NCBI GenBank assembly: GCA_039807745.1
Contig: JBDHRV010000062.1
Span: 1 to 19,087 of the forward strand
Length of the DNA: 19,087 nt
From: JAEUMW01 sp039807745
Lineage (GTDB): Bacteria; Pseudomonadota; Gammaproteobacteria; Burkholderiales; JAEUMW01
Reading direction: 5' to 3'
In this document: piece by piece, positions 1-7,487 of the stretch
Layout of the letters: every line of letters starts with the position of its first letter
Position numbering within the stretch: the first letter of the stretch is position 1
Notes under the pieces: generated by a model
The model's input: only the letters and a program-made list of their open reading frames with translations
The model's database searches: none
Told to the model about the DNA's origin: nothing
Position numbers and translations under genes: made by a program

Positions 1-77
<77 letters not shown>

Positions 78-87
78 AGAGCGCGCG

Positions 88-96
88 ATTATAGCA
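88..96 (-). promoter_or_regulatory. Extended -10 promoter of tRNA-Pro
   Basis: The minus strand reads TGCTATAAT: a perfect TATAAT (88-93) preceded by TGn, the extended -10 element of sigma-70 promoters. Transcription would start near 81-82, a few bases before the tRNA 5' end at 77. No good -35 hexamer is visible 17 bases upstream, which is typical of extended -10 promoters. The segment after the TATA box is very GC-rich (CGCGCGCTC), resembling the discriminator of stringently controlled stable-RNA promoters (inference). Confidence 0.8.
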
Positions 97-159
97 GAAC
101 GCCTCGCGCCGCGACGGGGTCGGAAACCCACCCGCGCCCGGGGATCCCGAATGCATGAG

Positions 160-537
160 TCATGGCGTGCGCAGCAGGTCGATGAGCCCGCGCAGCTCGC
201 TTTTCAGCTGTGCGAAATCGAGCTTGTCGGACGGCGCCGCGGCGCGCCGGTTGCCTTCCTGGCTCGCTGCGTCGAGTCGATTGCGGGCGCCGCTGATGGT
301 GAAACCTTCCTCATACAGGAGCTGGCGGATGCGGCGGATGAGCAGCACCTCCTGGTGCTGGTAGTAGCGCCGGTTGCCACGCCGCTTGACGGGTTTGAGC
401 TGTGCGAATTCCTGCTCCCAGTAGCGCAGCACGTGCGGCTTGACACCACACAGCTCCGAAACCTCGCCGATCGTGAAATAGCGCTTGGCGGGGATCGGCG
501 GCAGCGGCTGCCTAACCGGCGTCGGCTCCACCGGCAT
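160..537 (-). CDS. MerR-family transcriptional regulator
   Basis: This is a 125-aa DNA-binding protein. Residues about 20-88 form a MerR-type winged helix-turn-helix: YFTIGEVSELCGVKPHVL, then RYWEQEF, then the wing RRGNRRYY. The C-terminal third is short, charged and helical. No cysteine cluster or large effector domain follows, so it is not a metal sensor of the MerR/CueR kind. The ATG at 537 lies inside the end of ihfA, an overlap of 26 bases, so the two are probably translationally coupled. A small MerR-like gene directly after ihfA is a standard arrangement in beta- and gammaproteobacteria. Its target is unknown. Confidence 0.9.
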   Translation of the reverse strand: MPVEPTPVRQPLPPIPAKRYFTIGEVSELCGVKPHVLRYWEQEFAQLKPVKRRGNRRYYQHQEVLLIRRIRQLLYEEGFTISGARNRLDAASQEGNRRAAAPSDKLDFAQLKSELRGLIDLLRTP

Positions 538-817
538 TCTGCTCCACCATCGCCTTCAGCTTCTGGCTGGCGTGGAAAGTCACCACGCGACGCGCCGTGA
601 TCGGGATCTCCTCCCCGGTTTTGGGATTGCGACCCGGTCGCTGGGGTTTGTCGCGCAGCTGAAAGTTGCCGAAGCCGGAAAGCTTCACGCCCTCGCCCGC
701 TTCGAGGGCAGTGCGCACTTCCTCGAAGAAAGACTCGACCATGTCCTTGGCTTCCCGCTTGTTGAGCCCGACCTTCTCGAAGAGCATGTCGGCCAGATCG
801 GCCTTCGTGAGCGTCAT
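512..817 (-). CDS. ihfA: Integration host factor alpha subunit
   Basis: This 101-aa protein is one half of the IHF heterodimer, a nucleoid protein that binds specific sites in the minor groove and bends DNA sharply. It acts in replication, site-specific recombination and sigma-54 promoter activation. The sequence begins MTLTKADLADMLFEKVGLNK and carries the DNABII signature with the beta-arm GRNPKTGEEIPI, including the proline of the DNA-bending tip. I chose the ATG at 817 because the family starts with MTLTK and because AGGGGA precedes it; the frame is open back to 862 but those extra residues are not conserved. It lies 25 bases after pheT, the usual pheST-ihfA order of proteobacteria. Confidence 0.97.
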   Translation of the reverse strand: MTLTKADLADMLFEKVGLNKREAKDMVESFFEEVRTALEAGEGVKLSGFGNFQLRDKPQRPGRNPKTGEEIPITARRVVTFHASQKLKAMVEQNAGGADAG

Positions 818-842
818 CGTTTCCCCTTCTTTGGGAAGCCTG

Positions 843-3197
843 TCAGGAACGCAGGCTCGCACCGTGTTCTTGTTCCGCCGCCGTGATCAGTACGGCCATC
901 GCGGCATCGGCTTCCTCGTCGGTCAGAGTCCGCTGAGTATCTTGCAAGAGAATGCGGAACGCAAGGCTTTTCTTCCCAATATCCAAGCCCTTACCTCGAT
1001 ACACGTCGAACAGGACGACCTCCCAGACGACATCCGGTGCGGCCCGTAGCAGGCAACCCTGGAGCGATGCGGCGCTCACTTTCTCGTCCACCACCAGCGC
1101 GAGATCCCGACGCACGGACGGGAAGCGGGAAAGTTCCTGGTAGGTCGGCACGGGCACCCCTTGCAGGTATTCTGCGTCCAGCTCGAACATGACGGGCGCG
1201 AGGGGCAGCTCGTACTTCCGCTGCCAGCGCGGATGGAGCTCGCCACACCACCCGACCGGTTGCCCTGCGAGGAACACCCGGGCCGCCCGGCCGGGGTGCA
1301 GTGCCGGATGGTGTGCCGGCTCGAAGGTCGGAGCAAGCGGGTGGCAGAGGGCTTCGAGATCGCCTTTCACGTCGAAGAAATCGATGTTGCGGGCGGGACT
1401 GCCCCACTGCTCGGGCAGAACCGGGCCGTAGGCCAGGCCTCCCACCCGGGTCGGCTGCTGCGTCCCCCCGGCGCCCAGGAACACGGTGCCGATCTCGAAC
1501 AGACGCACCCGGATCTGGCGGCGATTCAGGTTGAAGCGCAGGCGGTCGACGAGCCCGCCCAGCAGGGTCGTGCGCATGACGCTCATCTGACTCGCGATCG
1601 GATTGGCGAGCACGAGCGGCGGCGGCACGCCGAAGTCCGCTTCCCAAGCTGGGTCGACGAAAGCATACGTCACCGCTTCCTGGTAATCGCGCAGCGCGAG
1701 GCCGGCCCGGAGTTCGCGGATGGTGCGCGTCGTCTCCGGCAGGGGCAGCATGGCCGAGGCGGTGGCAAGCGGCTGCGGCGCGATGCGGTCGTAGCCGTAG
1801 ACACGCGCCACCTCCTCCACGAGATCCTCCTCGCGCACGATATCGAAGCGAAAGGACGGCGGCGTCACGGCCAGGCTGTCGCCGTCGCGAAGGACCAACA
1901 TCGAAAGCCGCTCGAAGATCGCAGCCACGGCATCGGCACCGGGGTCGATGCCGAGCAGCTTCGGCACCCGCGCCGTGCGCAGCCGCACCGGGGGCCGCGC
2001 CGGAAGCTCGGTCAGCGCTTCAGTGATCGGCCCGGGCTCGCCGCCGCAGCACTCGAGGATCAGCCGGGTGGCACGCTCGAGGGCGCACGCGGCCATTCCG
2101 AAGTCCACGCCGCGCTCGAAGCGGTGGGACGAATCGCTGGCGAAGCCGAGTCTGCGACTGCGCCCGCCGATCGCCTGCGGCTCGAAGAAGGCGCTTTCCA
2201 GAAACAGGTCGACCGTGTCGTCGCCTACCGCGGTCGGCTTGCCGCCCATGATCCCCGCGAGCGCCACGGGTCCCGTGGCATCCGCGATCACGAGGTAGTC
2301 GGGAGCGAGCGCGACGTCCGCCTCATTGAGGCAAAGCAGCCGCTCGCCCGTGCGTGCGAAGCGCACGCGGATGTCGCCTTCGAGCTTCGCCAGATCGAAC
2401 GCGTGCAGGGGCTGCCCCAGTTCGAGCATCACGTAGTTGGTGACATCGACCACGGCACCGATCGAGCGCAGGCCGCTCTTCTCCAGGCGCCGACGCATCC
2501 AGAGCGGCGTCGCCGCCCCGACGTTCACGTGGCGCACCACCCTGCCGCAGTAGCGCCGGCAGGCATCGCCGGCCTCGATGCGCACTGCGACGCGATCCGC
2601 GATGGTGGGCGTAACCGGCTCGATCGACACCGGGCGCAGCGTTGCACCGGTGAGCGCCGCGGCATCACGCGCGACCCCTAGGACGCTCAGGCAGTCGCCA
2701 CGGTTGGAAGTGAGCTTGAGCGTGAGCAGACGGTCGTCGAGATCGTAATAGCTCCGAAAATCGGTTCCGACCGGCGCGTCCGACGGCAGCCGGAGCAGAC
2801 CCGACGCATCGTCGCTCAGGCCAAGCTCGCGCGCGGAGCACAGCATGCCGGCGGAGGCGATCCCTCTTACGCTCGCTTCCCTGATCTCGATGCCGCCGGG
2901 AAGCTTCGCCCCGGGCAGCGCGCAGGGGACGCGCATTCCCGCCGCGACATCCGGTGCGCCGCAGACCACGGTTCGGGGCGTCCCGTGGCCGGCATCGACC
3001 TCGCATACGCGCAGGCGGTCGGCGTCAGGATGCGAGCCCACGTGGCGCACTTCGGCAACCACCACCCCGTCGAATCCGGGTGCAGCCCAGGCGATTTCCT
3101 CGACTTCCAGCCCTGCCATCGTCAACGCATGCGCGAGCGCTTCCGTGTCGAGCGCGGGATCGACGAAGGTACGCAGCCACTGTTCCGAGAATTTCAT
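843..3197 (-). CDS. pheT: Phenylalanyl-tRNA synthetase beta subunit
   Basis: This is the 784-aa beta chain of the alpha2-beta2 cytoplasmic enzyme that charges tRNA-Phe; the beta subunit edits mischarged Tyr-tRNA and binds the tRNA. The order of domains is complete. An OB-fold tRNA-binding (EMAP-like) domain covers about residues 40-150 (VVVAEVRHVGSHPDADRL). The B3/B4 editing domain lies about 210-385, with RRLEKSGLRSIGAVVDVTNY. The B5 domain lies about 400-475, followed by the catalytic-like core. The C-terminal ferredoxin-fold anticodon-binding domain is at about 690-784 (LSRFPSVRRDLALVVDE). Length is normal (E. coli about 795 aa). It follows pheS after 18 bases. Confidence 0.98.
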   Translation of the reverse strand: MKFSEQWLRTFVDPALDTEALAHALTMAGLEVEEIAWAAPGFDGVVVAEVRHVGSHPDADRLRVCEVDAGHGTPRTVVCGAPDVAAGMRVPCALPGAKLPGGIEIREASVRGIASAGMLCSARELGLSDDASGLLRLPSDAPVGTDFRSYYDLDDRLLTLKLTSNRGDCLSVLGVARDAAALTGATLRPVSIEPVTPTIADRVAVRIEAGDACRRYCGRVVRHVNVGAATPLWMRRRLEKSGLRSIGAVVDVTNYVMLELGQPLHAFDLAKLEGDIRVRFARTGERLLCLNEADVALAPDYLVIADATGPVALAGIMGGKPTAVGDDTVDLFLESAFFEPQAIGGRSRRLGFASDSSHRFERGVDFGMAACALERATRLILECCGGEPGPITEALTELPARPPVRLRTARVPKLLGIDPGADAVAAIFERLSMLVLRDGDSLAVTPPSFRFDIVREEDLVEEVARVYGYDRIAPQPLATASAMLPLPETTRTIRELRAGLALRDYQEAVTYAFVDPAWEADFGVPPPLVLANPIASQMSVMRTTLLGGLVDRLRFNLNRRQIRVRLFEIGTVFLGAGGTQQPTRVGGLAYGPVLPEQWGSPARNIDFFDVKGDLEALCHPLAPTFEPAHHPALHPGRAARVFLAGQPVGWCGELHPRWQRKYELPLAPVMFELDAEYLQGVPVPTYQELSRFPSVRRDLALVVDEKVSAASLQGCLLRAAPDVVWEVVLFDVYRGKGLDIGKKSLAFRILLQDTQRTLTDEEADAAMAVLITAAEQEHGASLRS

Positions 3198-3215
3198 GCC
3201 TTCACCGGCACGCCA

Positions 3216-4205
3216 TCAGTTGAACTGCCTGAGAAAGCGCAGATCGTTCTCGAAGAAGAGCCTCAAGTCGTCGACGCCATAGCGCAGCATGGCGATGCGA
3301 TCGAGGCCCATGCCGAATGCGAAGCCCTGGTACTCCTCGGGATCGATGGCGACCTGTCGCAGCACGTTGGGGTGCACCATGCCGCAACCGCCGATTTCCA
3401 GCCAGCGCCCCTCGCCCCAGCGCATGTCGACCTCGGCCGATGGCTCGGTGAAGGGGAAGTAGCTCGCGCGGAACCGCACCACGAGGTCGTCCCGCTCGAA
3501 CAGGCGCTGCAGGAAGTCGGTGAGGACGAACTTGAGATTCGCAAAGCTCACGTCGCGGTCGATCCAGAGACCCTCGATCTGGTGAAACATCGGCGAGTGG
3601 GTCGCGTCGTAGTCGACTCGGTACACACGACCGGGCGCGATGATCTTGATCGGCGGCCGATGGGTTTCCATGTAACGGATCTGAATCGGGGACGTGTGGG
3701 TGCGCAGCAGAGACTGCCCGCCTTCGAGGTAGAAGGTGTCGTGCATCGAGCGCGCCGGATGGTCTTGCGGCGTGTTGAGGGCGGTGAAGTTGTAGAAATC
3801 GGTTTCGACCTCCGGGCCCGAGGCGATCTCGAAGCCGAGGGAATGAAACAGGCCGGCAATGCGGTCGAGGGTGCGGGTGATCGGGTGCAGTCCCCCGCGC
3901 CCGGCGCCGCGTCCAGGCAACGTCACGTCGAGCGCCTCTTCCTGCAGACGCACCTCCATCCGGGCAACGCGAATCGCCTCGCGGCGCTCATCGAGCGCTG
4001 CTTCGAGCTTCGCTTTCGCTTCGTTAATACGGCTGCCAGCGGCCGGGCGCTCCGCCGGCGGCAGCTTGCCGAGCCCCTTCAGCAGATCCGTGAGCGCGCC
4101 GGTCTTCCCGAGAAAGCGCGCCTTGACCCGTTCCAGCTCGTCGGGGTCGTCGATGGCAGTGAAATGCGCGAGGGCCTCACCTACGATGGTGTCGAGATCC
4201 TGCAT
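3216..4205 (-). CDS. pheS: Phenylalanyl-tRNA synthetase alpha subunit
   Basis: This 329-aa catalytic alpha subunit activates phenylalanine with ATP and transfers it to tRNA-Phe. An N-terminal helical coiled-coil region (about 1-90) is followed by a class II synthetase core. Visible are the motif-2 region THSPMFHQIEGLWID and motif 3 near the end, FGMGLDRIAMLRYG, then DLRLFFENDLRFLRQF. Length matches E. coli PheS (327 aa). The ATG at 4205 has AGGGG in front of it and lies only 37 bases beyond the T-run of an intrinsic terminator, so its transcription may be controlled by read-through. Confidence 0.98.
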   Translation of the reverse strand: MQDLDTIVGEALAHFTAIDDPDELERVKARFLGKTGALTDLLKGLGKLPPAERPAAGSRINEAKAKLEAALDERREAIRVARMEVRLQEEALDVTLPGRGAGRGGLHPITRTLDRIAGLFHSLGFEIASGPEVETDFYNFTALNTPQDHPARSMHDTFYLEGGQSLLRTHTSPIQIRYMETHRPPIKIIAPGRVYRVDYDATHSPMFHQIEGLWIDRDVSFANLKFVLTDFLQRLFERDDLVVRFRASYFPFTEPSAEVDMRWGEGRWLEIGGCGMVHPNVLRQVAIDPEEYQGFAFGMGLDRIAMLRYGVDDLRLFFENDLRFLRQFN

Positions 4206-4242
4206 GGCACCCCTGTCGATTCAGACATAGCCGCAACCGCAG

Positions 4243-4266
4243 AAAAAAAAGGAGGCTCGCGCCTCC
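4243..4266 (-). terminator. Intrinsic terminator/attenuator between rplT and pheS
   Basis: On the minus strand, GGAGGC (4266-4261) and GCCTCC (4256-4251) form a perfect 6-bp stem around a GCGA tetraloop. Eight T residues (4250-4243) follow directly. This is a textbook Rho-independent terminator placed 20 bases after the rplT stop and 37 bases before the pheS ATG. In E. coli the same gap holds the pheM leader peptide and pheST attenuator. Here no phenylalanine-rich leader peptide is visible before the stem, so if it is an attenuator, the sensing mechanism must differ. Confidence 0.85.
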
Positions 4267-4286
4267 CCTTTTCACACTGGCGGACC

Positions 4287-4646
4287 TCAGAGGCCGAGAC
4301 TCGCCTTCGCCTGCGCGGCAAAGCGGGCAAAAGCATCCTTGTCGTGCACCGCGATGTCGGCGAGGACCTTGCGATCGACCTCGACCGACGCCTTCTTGAG
4401 TCCGTTCATGAAAGCCGAGTAGGACAAACCGCACTCCCGCGCCGCGGCGTTGATGCGCGCGATCCAGAGCGCGCGGAATTCGCGTTTCTTGACGCGGCGG
4501 TCGCGATAGGCGTACTGCCCCGCCTTCATCACCGCCTCCTTGGCGATGCGAAACACGTTCTTGCGGCGACCGCGGAACCCCTTCGCGGCGTCCAGCACCT
4601 TCTTGTGGCGCGCGTGCGCCGTTACACCCCGCTTGACTCTTGGCAT
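4287..4646 (-). CDS. rplT: 50S ribosomal protein L20
   Basis: This 119-aa basic protein is an early-binding 23S rRNA assembly protein of the large subunit. It starts MPRVKRGVTAHARHKKVL and contains the conserved helix GFRGRRKNVFRIAKEAVMKA and the globular domain with WIARINAAARECGLSYS. The ATG at 4646 is preceded by GAGGGGGA. It follows rpmI after 13 bases. In E. coli, L20 represses translation of rpmI-rplT by binding the mRNA in the infC-rpmI region; the same may hold here (established for relatives, inferred here). Confidence 0.98.
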   Translation of the reverse strand: MPRVKRGVTAHARHKKVLDAAKGFRGRRKNVFRIAKEAVMKAGQYAYRDRRVKKREFRALWIARINAAARECGLSYSAFMNGLKKASVEVDRKVLADIAVHDKDAFARFAAQAKASLGL

Positions 4647-4659
4647 GGCATCGTCCCCC

Positions 4660-4857
4660 TCAGGTGTAAGGCATCATCGCGCGCACCGCGCGCACGTCGG
4701 CGGCGTTCACCTGGGTGGTGCCGCGCATATTGCGTTTGCGCTTGGTGGTCTTTTTCGTGAGGATGTGGCGCAGGAATGCCTTGGTTCGCTTGATCCCGCC
4801 ACTGCCTTGGACGCGGAAGCGCTTGGCGGCGGCCCGCTTGGTCTTCATCTTGGGCAT
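4660..4857 (-). CDS. rpmI: 50S ribosomal protein L35
   Basis: This 65-aa, very basic large-subunit protein has the family signature MPKMKTKRAAAKRFRVQG and then HILTKKTTKRKRNMRG. Length is exactly that of bacterial L35. The ATG at 4857 has a strong Shine-Dalgarno AAGGAG (4863-4868 on the reverse strand) six bases away. It is the first gene of the rpmI-rplT pair after the 116-base infC-rpmI gap, which holds competing hairpins and may be an L20 operator. Confidence 0.97.
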   Translation of the reverse strand: MPKMKTKRAAAKRFRVQGSGGIKRTKAFLRHILTKKTTKRKRNMRGTTQVNAADVRAVRAMMPYT

Positions 4858-4914
4858 GACAACTCCTTCGTTCTAGCCTGACGCCGGGCGGCTTCGGGCG
4901 AAGCGCTTTGCGAC

Positions 4915-4953
4915 CCGGACATCACTTGTATGTAAGTCCGGTCACTGCCGGAC
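4915..4953 (-). promoter_or_regulatory. Competing hairpins in the infC-rpmI leader
   Basis: Three related 6-mers lie in the 116-base gap between infC and rpmI: CCGGAC at 4915-4920, GTCCGG at 4936-4941 and CCGGAC at 4948-4953. The middle one can pair perfectly with either neighbour. This gives two mutually exclusive stems, with loops of 6 and 14 bases. In E. coli this gap forms a structure bound by L20 to block rpmI translation. Position and switching potential fit that role, but no L20-binding site can be proved by eye. Confidence 0.4.
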
Positions 4954-4973
4954 GGCATCGGGACTGCCTGCTG

Positions 4974-5492
4974 CTACTTCTTTTTCGGGGACAACACCAT
5001 GATCATCTGCCGTCCCTCCATCTTGGGGAACTGCTCGATGACGCCATAGGGTTCCAGCTCGCCCTTGATCCGCTCCAGCAGGCGTACGCCGAACTCCTGG
5101 TGCGCCATTTCCCGCCCCCGGAAGCGCAGCGTGATCTTCGTCTTGTCTCCCTCTTCCAGGAACCGCACGAGATTCCTCAGCTTGATCTGGTAGTCTCCCT
5201 CGTCGGTGCCGGGTCGGAACTTCACTTCCTTGACCTGGATCTGCTTCTGCTTGAGCTTCGCCTCGTGGCGCTTCTTGCTCTCCCGGTACTTGAACTTGCC
5301 GTAATCCATCAGCCGGCATACCGGAGGTTGCGCCGTCGGCGCGATTTCCACCAGATCGACCTCCTTTTCTTCGGCCAGGGAGTTGGCGTGAGCGAGACTC
5401 ACGATGCCGAGCTGCTCTCCTTCCAGACCGACCAACCGAATCTCGGGCGAGTTGATCTCACCGTTGATCCGTAGTTCCTTTTCCTGACTTAT
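4974..5492 (-). CDS. infC: Translation initiation factor IF-3, ATA start
   Basis: This 172-aa factor binds the 30S subunit, keeps the subunits apart and checks start-codon choice. The N-domain runs from RINGEINSPEIRLVGLEGEQ through PPVCRLMDYGKFKY. The linker is lysine-rich, and the C-domain includes VKEVKFRPGTDEGDY, ITLRFRGREMAH and the end QMIMVLSPKKK. I place the start at the ATA codon 5492-5490, giving ISQEKELRING. It has a strong Shine-Dalgarno GGAGG seven bases upstream. The frame is open back to an ATG at 5540, but the extra 16 residues include the Shine-Dalgarno itself and are not family-like. A non-AUG start is the known basis of infC autoregulation (AUU in E. coli). Confidence 0.95.
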   Translation of the reverse strand: MSQEKELRINGEINSPEIRLVGLEGEQLGIVSLAHANSLAEEKEVDLVEIAPTAQPPVCRLMDYGKFKYRESKKRHEAKLKQKQIQVKEVKFRPGTDEGDYQIKLRNLVRFLEEGDKTKITLRFRGREMAHQEFGVRLLERIKGELEPYGVIEQFPKMEGRQMIMVLSPKKK

Positions 5493-5519
5493 GCGAATTC
5501 CTCCAGGCTCGTTCGCTCT

Positions 5520-5556
5520 GGGTTGCCCACTGGGCGCCACGGCGCCGGGCGAACCC
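5520..5556 (-). promoter_or_regulatory. Long hairpin upstream of infC
   Basis: In the 69-base thrS-infC gap, GGGTT (5520-5524) pairs with AACCC (5552-5556) and GCCC (5525-5528) with GGGC (5547-5550), with one bulged base (5551). An inner GGCGCC/GGCGCC stem sits at 5533-5538 and 5541-5546. The structure ends 15 bases before the infC Shine-Dalgarno. There is no T-run, so it is not a normal terminator. It may be an RNA processing or stability element, or part of infC control (inference). Confidence 0.45.
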
Positions 5557-5561
5557 CCGTC

Positions 5562-7487
5562 TTAAGACTCTTTCGATTCACTTCGACGCGTCTCGGCTTC
5601 CGCCGTGAGCCGGCCAATCAAATCGGGTAGCGACATCGCACCCAAGTCTTTCCCGGACCGGGCACGCACCGAAACCGTTCGATTTGCGACCTCGCGCTCG
5701 CCGACGATCAGCTGGTACGGCAGCTTCTGCAAACTATGTTCGCGAATTTTATAGGTAATTTTCTCGTTCCTCAAGTCGGCAAGCGCGCGCAGGCCAGCCA
5801 CCCTGAGTTGCGACACGGTGTCTCGCACGTAATCGACTTGTCCTTCGGAAACATTCATCACGACGACCTGAACTGGTGCAAGCCATAGCGGGAATGCACC
5901 ACCATGGTGTTCGATGAGCATGCCGATGAAGCGCTCCATCGACCCCAGGATGGCTCGGTGCAGCATGATCGGCACCCGCCGGCTGTTGTCTTCGGCCACG
6001 TACTGCGCGTCGAGCCGCCCCGGCATCGAGAAGTCTAGCTGAATGGTTCCACATTGCCAGACCCGCCCGAGGCTGTCCTTGAGCGAGAACTCGACCTTGG
6101 GTCCGTAGAAAGCGCCTTCGCCGGGCTGCATCTCGAAGGTGCGACCGGTACTGCGCAGCGCCGACGCGAGCGCTGCCTCCGCCTCGTCCCATTGCTCTTC
6201 CGTCCCGACACGCTTCGGCGGGCGCGTCGACAGCTTGATCAGAATGTGATCGAAGCCGAAGTCCGCGTACACGCGTTCCAGCAGGTCGATGAAGCGCACG
6301 ACCTCGCCCTCGATCTGATCCTCGGAACAGAAGATGTGCGCGTCGTCCTGGGTGAAGGCACGCACCCGCATCAGCCCGTGCAGCGCCCCGGACGGTTCAT
6401 TGCGGTGACAGGAGCCGAACTCGGCGAGCCGCAGCGGCAGGTCGCGATAGCTCTTGATCCCTTGGTTGAACACCTGCACATGCCCCGGGCAGTTCATCGG
6501 CTTGACGGCAAAGTCCCGCGACTCGGATTCCGTCGTGAACATGTTCTCGCGGAAATTCTCCCAGTGTCCCGATTTCTCCCACAGCGACCGGTCGATCACC
6601 TGCGGGGTACGGATCTCCAGGTAGCCGTTGTCACGAAACACGGCGCGCATGTACTGCTCGATCTGCTGCCACAGCGTCCAGCCCTTGGGGTGCCAGAAGA
6701 CCATCCCCGGTGCTTCGTCCTGATGGTGGAAGAGGTCGAGCTGCCGGCCAAGCTTGCGGTGGTCCCGCTTCTCGGCCTCCTCGAGCGCGTGCAGGTAGGC
6801 GTCCTGATCCTCTTTCTTAAGCCATGCCGTGCCGTAGATTCGCTGCAGCATCTCGTTCTTCGAATCGCCGCGCCAGTACGCACCGGCCACCGACATCAAC
6901 TTGAAGACCTTCAGCCGCCCGGTAGACGGGACGTGCGGGCCACGGCACAGGTCGATGAAATCGCCCTGACGGTAGAGCGACACCGGCTCCTCGGCCGGGA
7001 TGCTCGCGATGATCTGGGCCTTGTAGTGCTCGCCCATGTCCTTGAAGTAGCTGATAGCCTCCGAGCGATCCCACACCTCGCGCTGCACCGGAATGTCGCT
7101 CTTCGCGAGTTCGGCCATGCGCTTCTCGATGCGCGCCAGATCCTCGGGCGTGAAGGGTCGACTGAAGGAGAAATCGTAGTAGAACCCGTTCTCGATCACC
7201 GGACCGATCGTGACCTGCGCCTCGGGAAAGAGCTGCTTCACCGCGTGCGCGAGGAGGTGAGCGGAGGAGTGGCGAATGATCTCGATCGCCTCGGGGTCCC
7301 TCTCGGTGACGATCGCGACCTCGCTATCCTGCTCGATTGCAAAGGACGTATCCACGAGCCGGCCATTCACCTTGCCTGCGATCGCGGCACGCGCCAGCCC
7401 CGGTCCGATAGCGGCCGCCAGCGCGGCGATTGTCATCGCCTGCTCGACGCGTCGCTCGGACCCGTCGGGTAATCTGATTACGGGCAT
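5562..7487 (-). CDS. thrS: Threonyl-tRNA synthetase
   Basis: This 641-aa class II synthetase charges tRNA-Thr and edits Ser-tRNA-Thr. Residues 1-61 form the TGS domain. The editing domain follows, with the HxxxH motif at H73/H77 and the CxxxH pair C181/H185. The catalytic core (about 245-535) keeps all three zinc ligands: C333 in NCPGH, H384 in DDAHIF and H510 in MLHRA. Motif 2 is near FGSCHRNEPSGALHG. The C-terminal anticodon-binding domain covers about 540-641. Length equals E. coli ThrS (642 aa). It is the first gene of the operon, starting at ATG 7487 with only a weak Shine-Dalgarno. I saw no clear anticodon-mimic operator in front of it. Confidence 0.98.
   Translation of the reverse strand: MPVIRLPDGSERRVEQAMTIAALAAAIGPGLARAAIAGKVNGRLVDTSFAIEQDSEVAIVTERDPEAIEIIRHSSAHLLAHAVKQLFPEAQVTIGPVIENGFYYDFSFSRPFTPEDLARIEKRMAELAKSDIPVQREVWDRSEAISYFKDMGEHYKAQIIASIPAEEPVSLYRQGDFIDLCRGPHVPSTGRLKVFKLMSVAGAYWRGDSKNEMLQRIYGTAWLKKEDQDAYLHALEEAEKRDHRKLGRQLDLFHHQDEAPGMVFWHPKGWTLWQQIEQYMRAVFRDNGYLEIRTPQVIDRSLWEKSGHWENFRENMFTTESESRDFAVKPMNCPGHVQVFNQGIKSYRDLPLRLAEFGSCHRNEPSGALHGLMRVRAFTQDDAHIFCSEDQIEGEVVRFIDLLERVYADFGFDHILIKLSTRPPKRVGTEEQWDEAEAALASALRSTGRTFEMQPGEGAFYGPKVEFSLKDSLGRVWQCGTIQLDFSMPGRLDAQYVAEDNSRRVPIMLHRAILGSMERFIGMLIEHHGGAFPLWLAPVQVVVMNVSEGQVDYVRDTVSQLRVAGLRALADLRNEKITYKIREHSLQKLPYQLIVGEREVANRTVSVRARSGKDLGAMSLPDLIGRLTAEAETRRSESKES

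Noticed and set aside
1161..2681. 506-aa open frame on the plus strand opposite pheT
   Set aside because: Same reason: antisense shadow of a conserved synthetase gene with no start signal or motif.
4206..4286. A pheM-like phenylalanine leader peptide before pheS
   Set aside because: I searched all three minus-strand frames: no short frame with clustered phenylalanine codons precedes the terminator stem.
2985..4760. 591-aa open frame on the plus strand across pheT, pheS and rplT
   Set aside because: It crosses three conserved genes and their gaps on the other strand; the translation has no recognisable domain, so it is a shadow of GC-rich coding.
6054..7472. 472-aa open frame on the plus strand opposite thrS
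   Set aside because: Fully inside thrS on the other strand; no motif and low-complexity composition.
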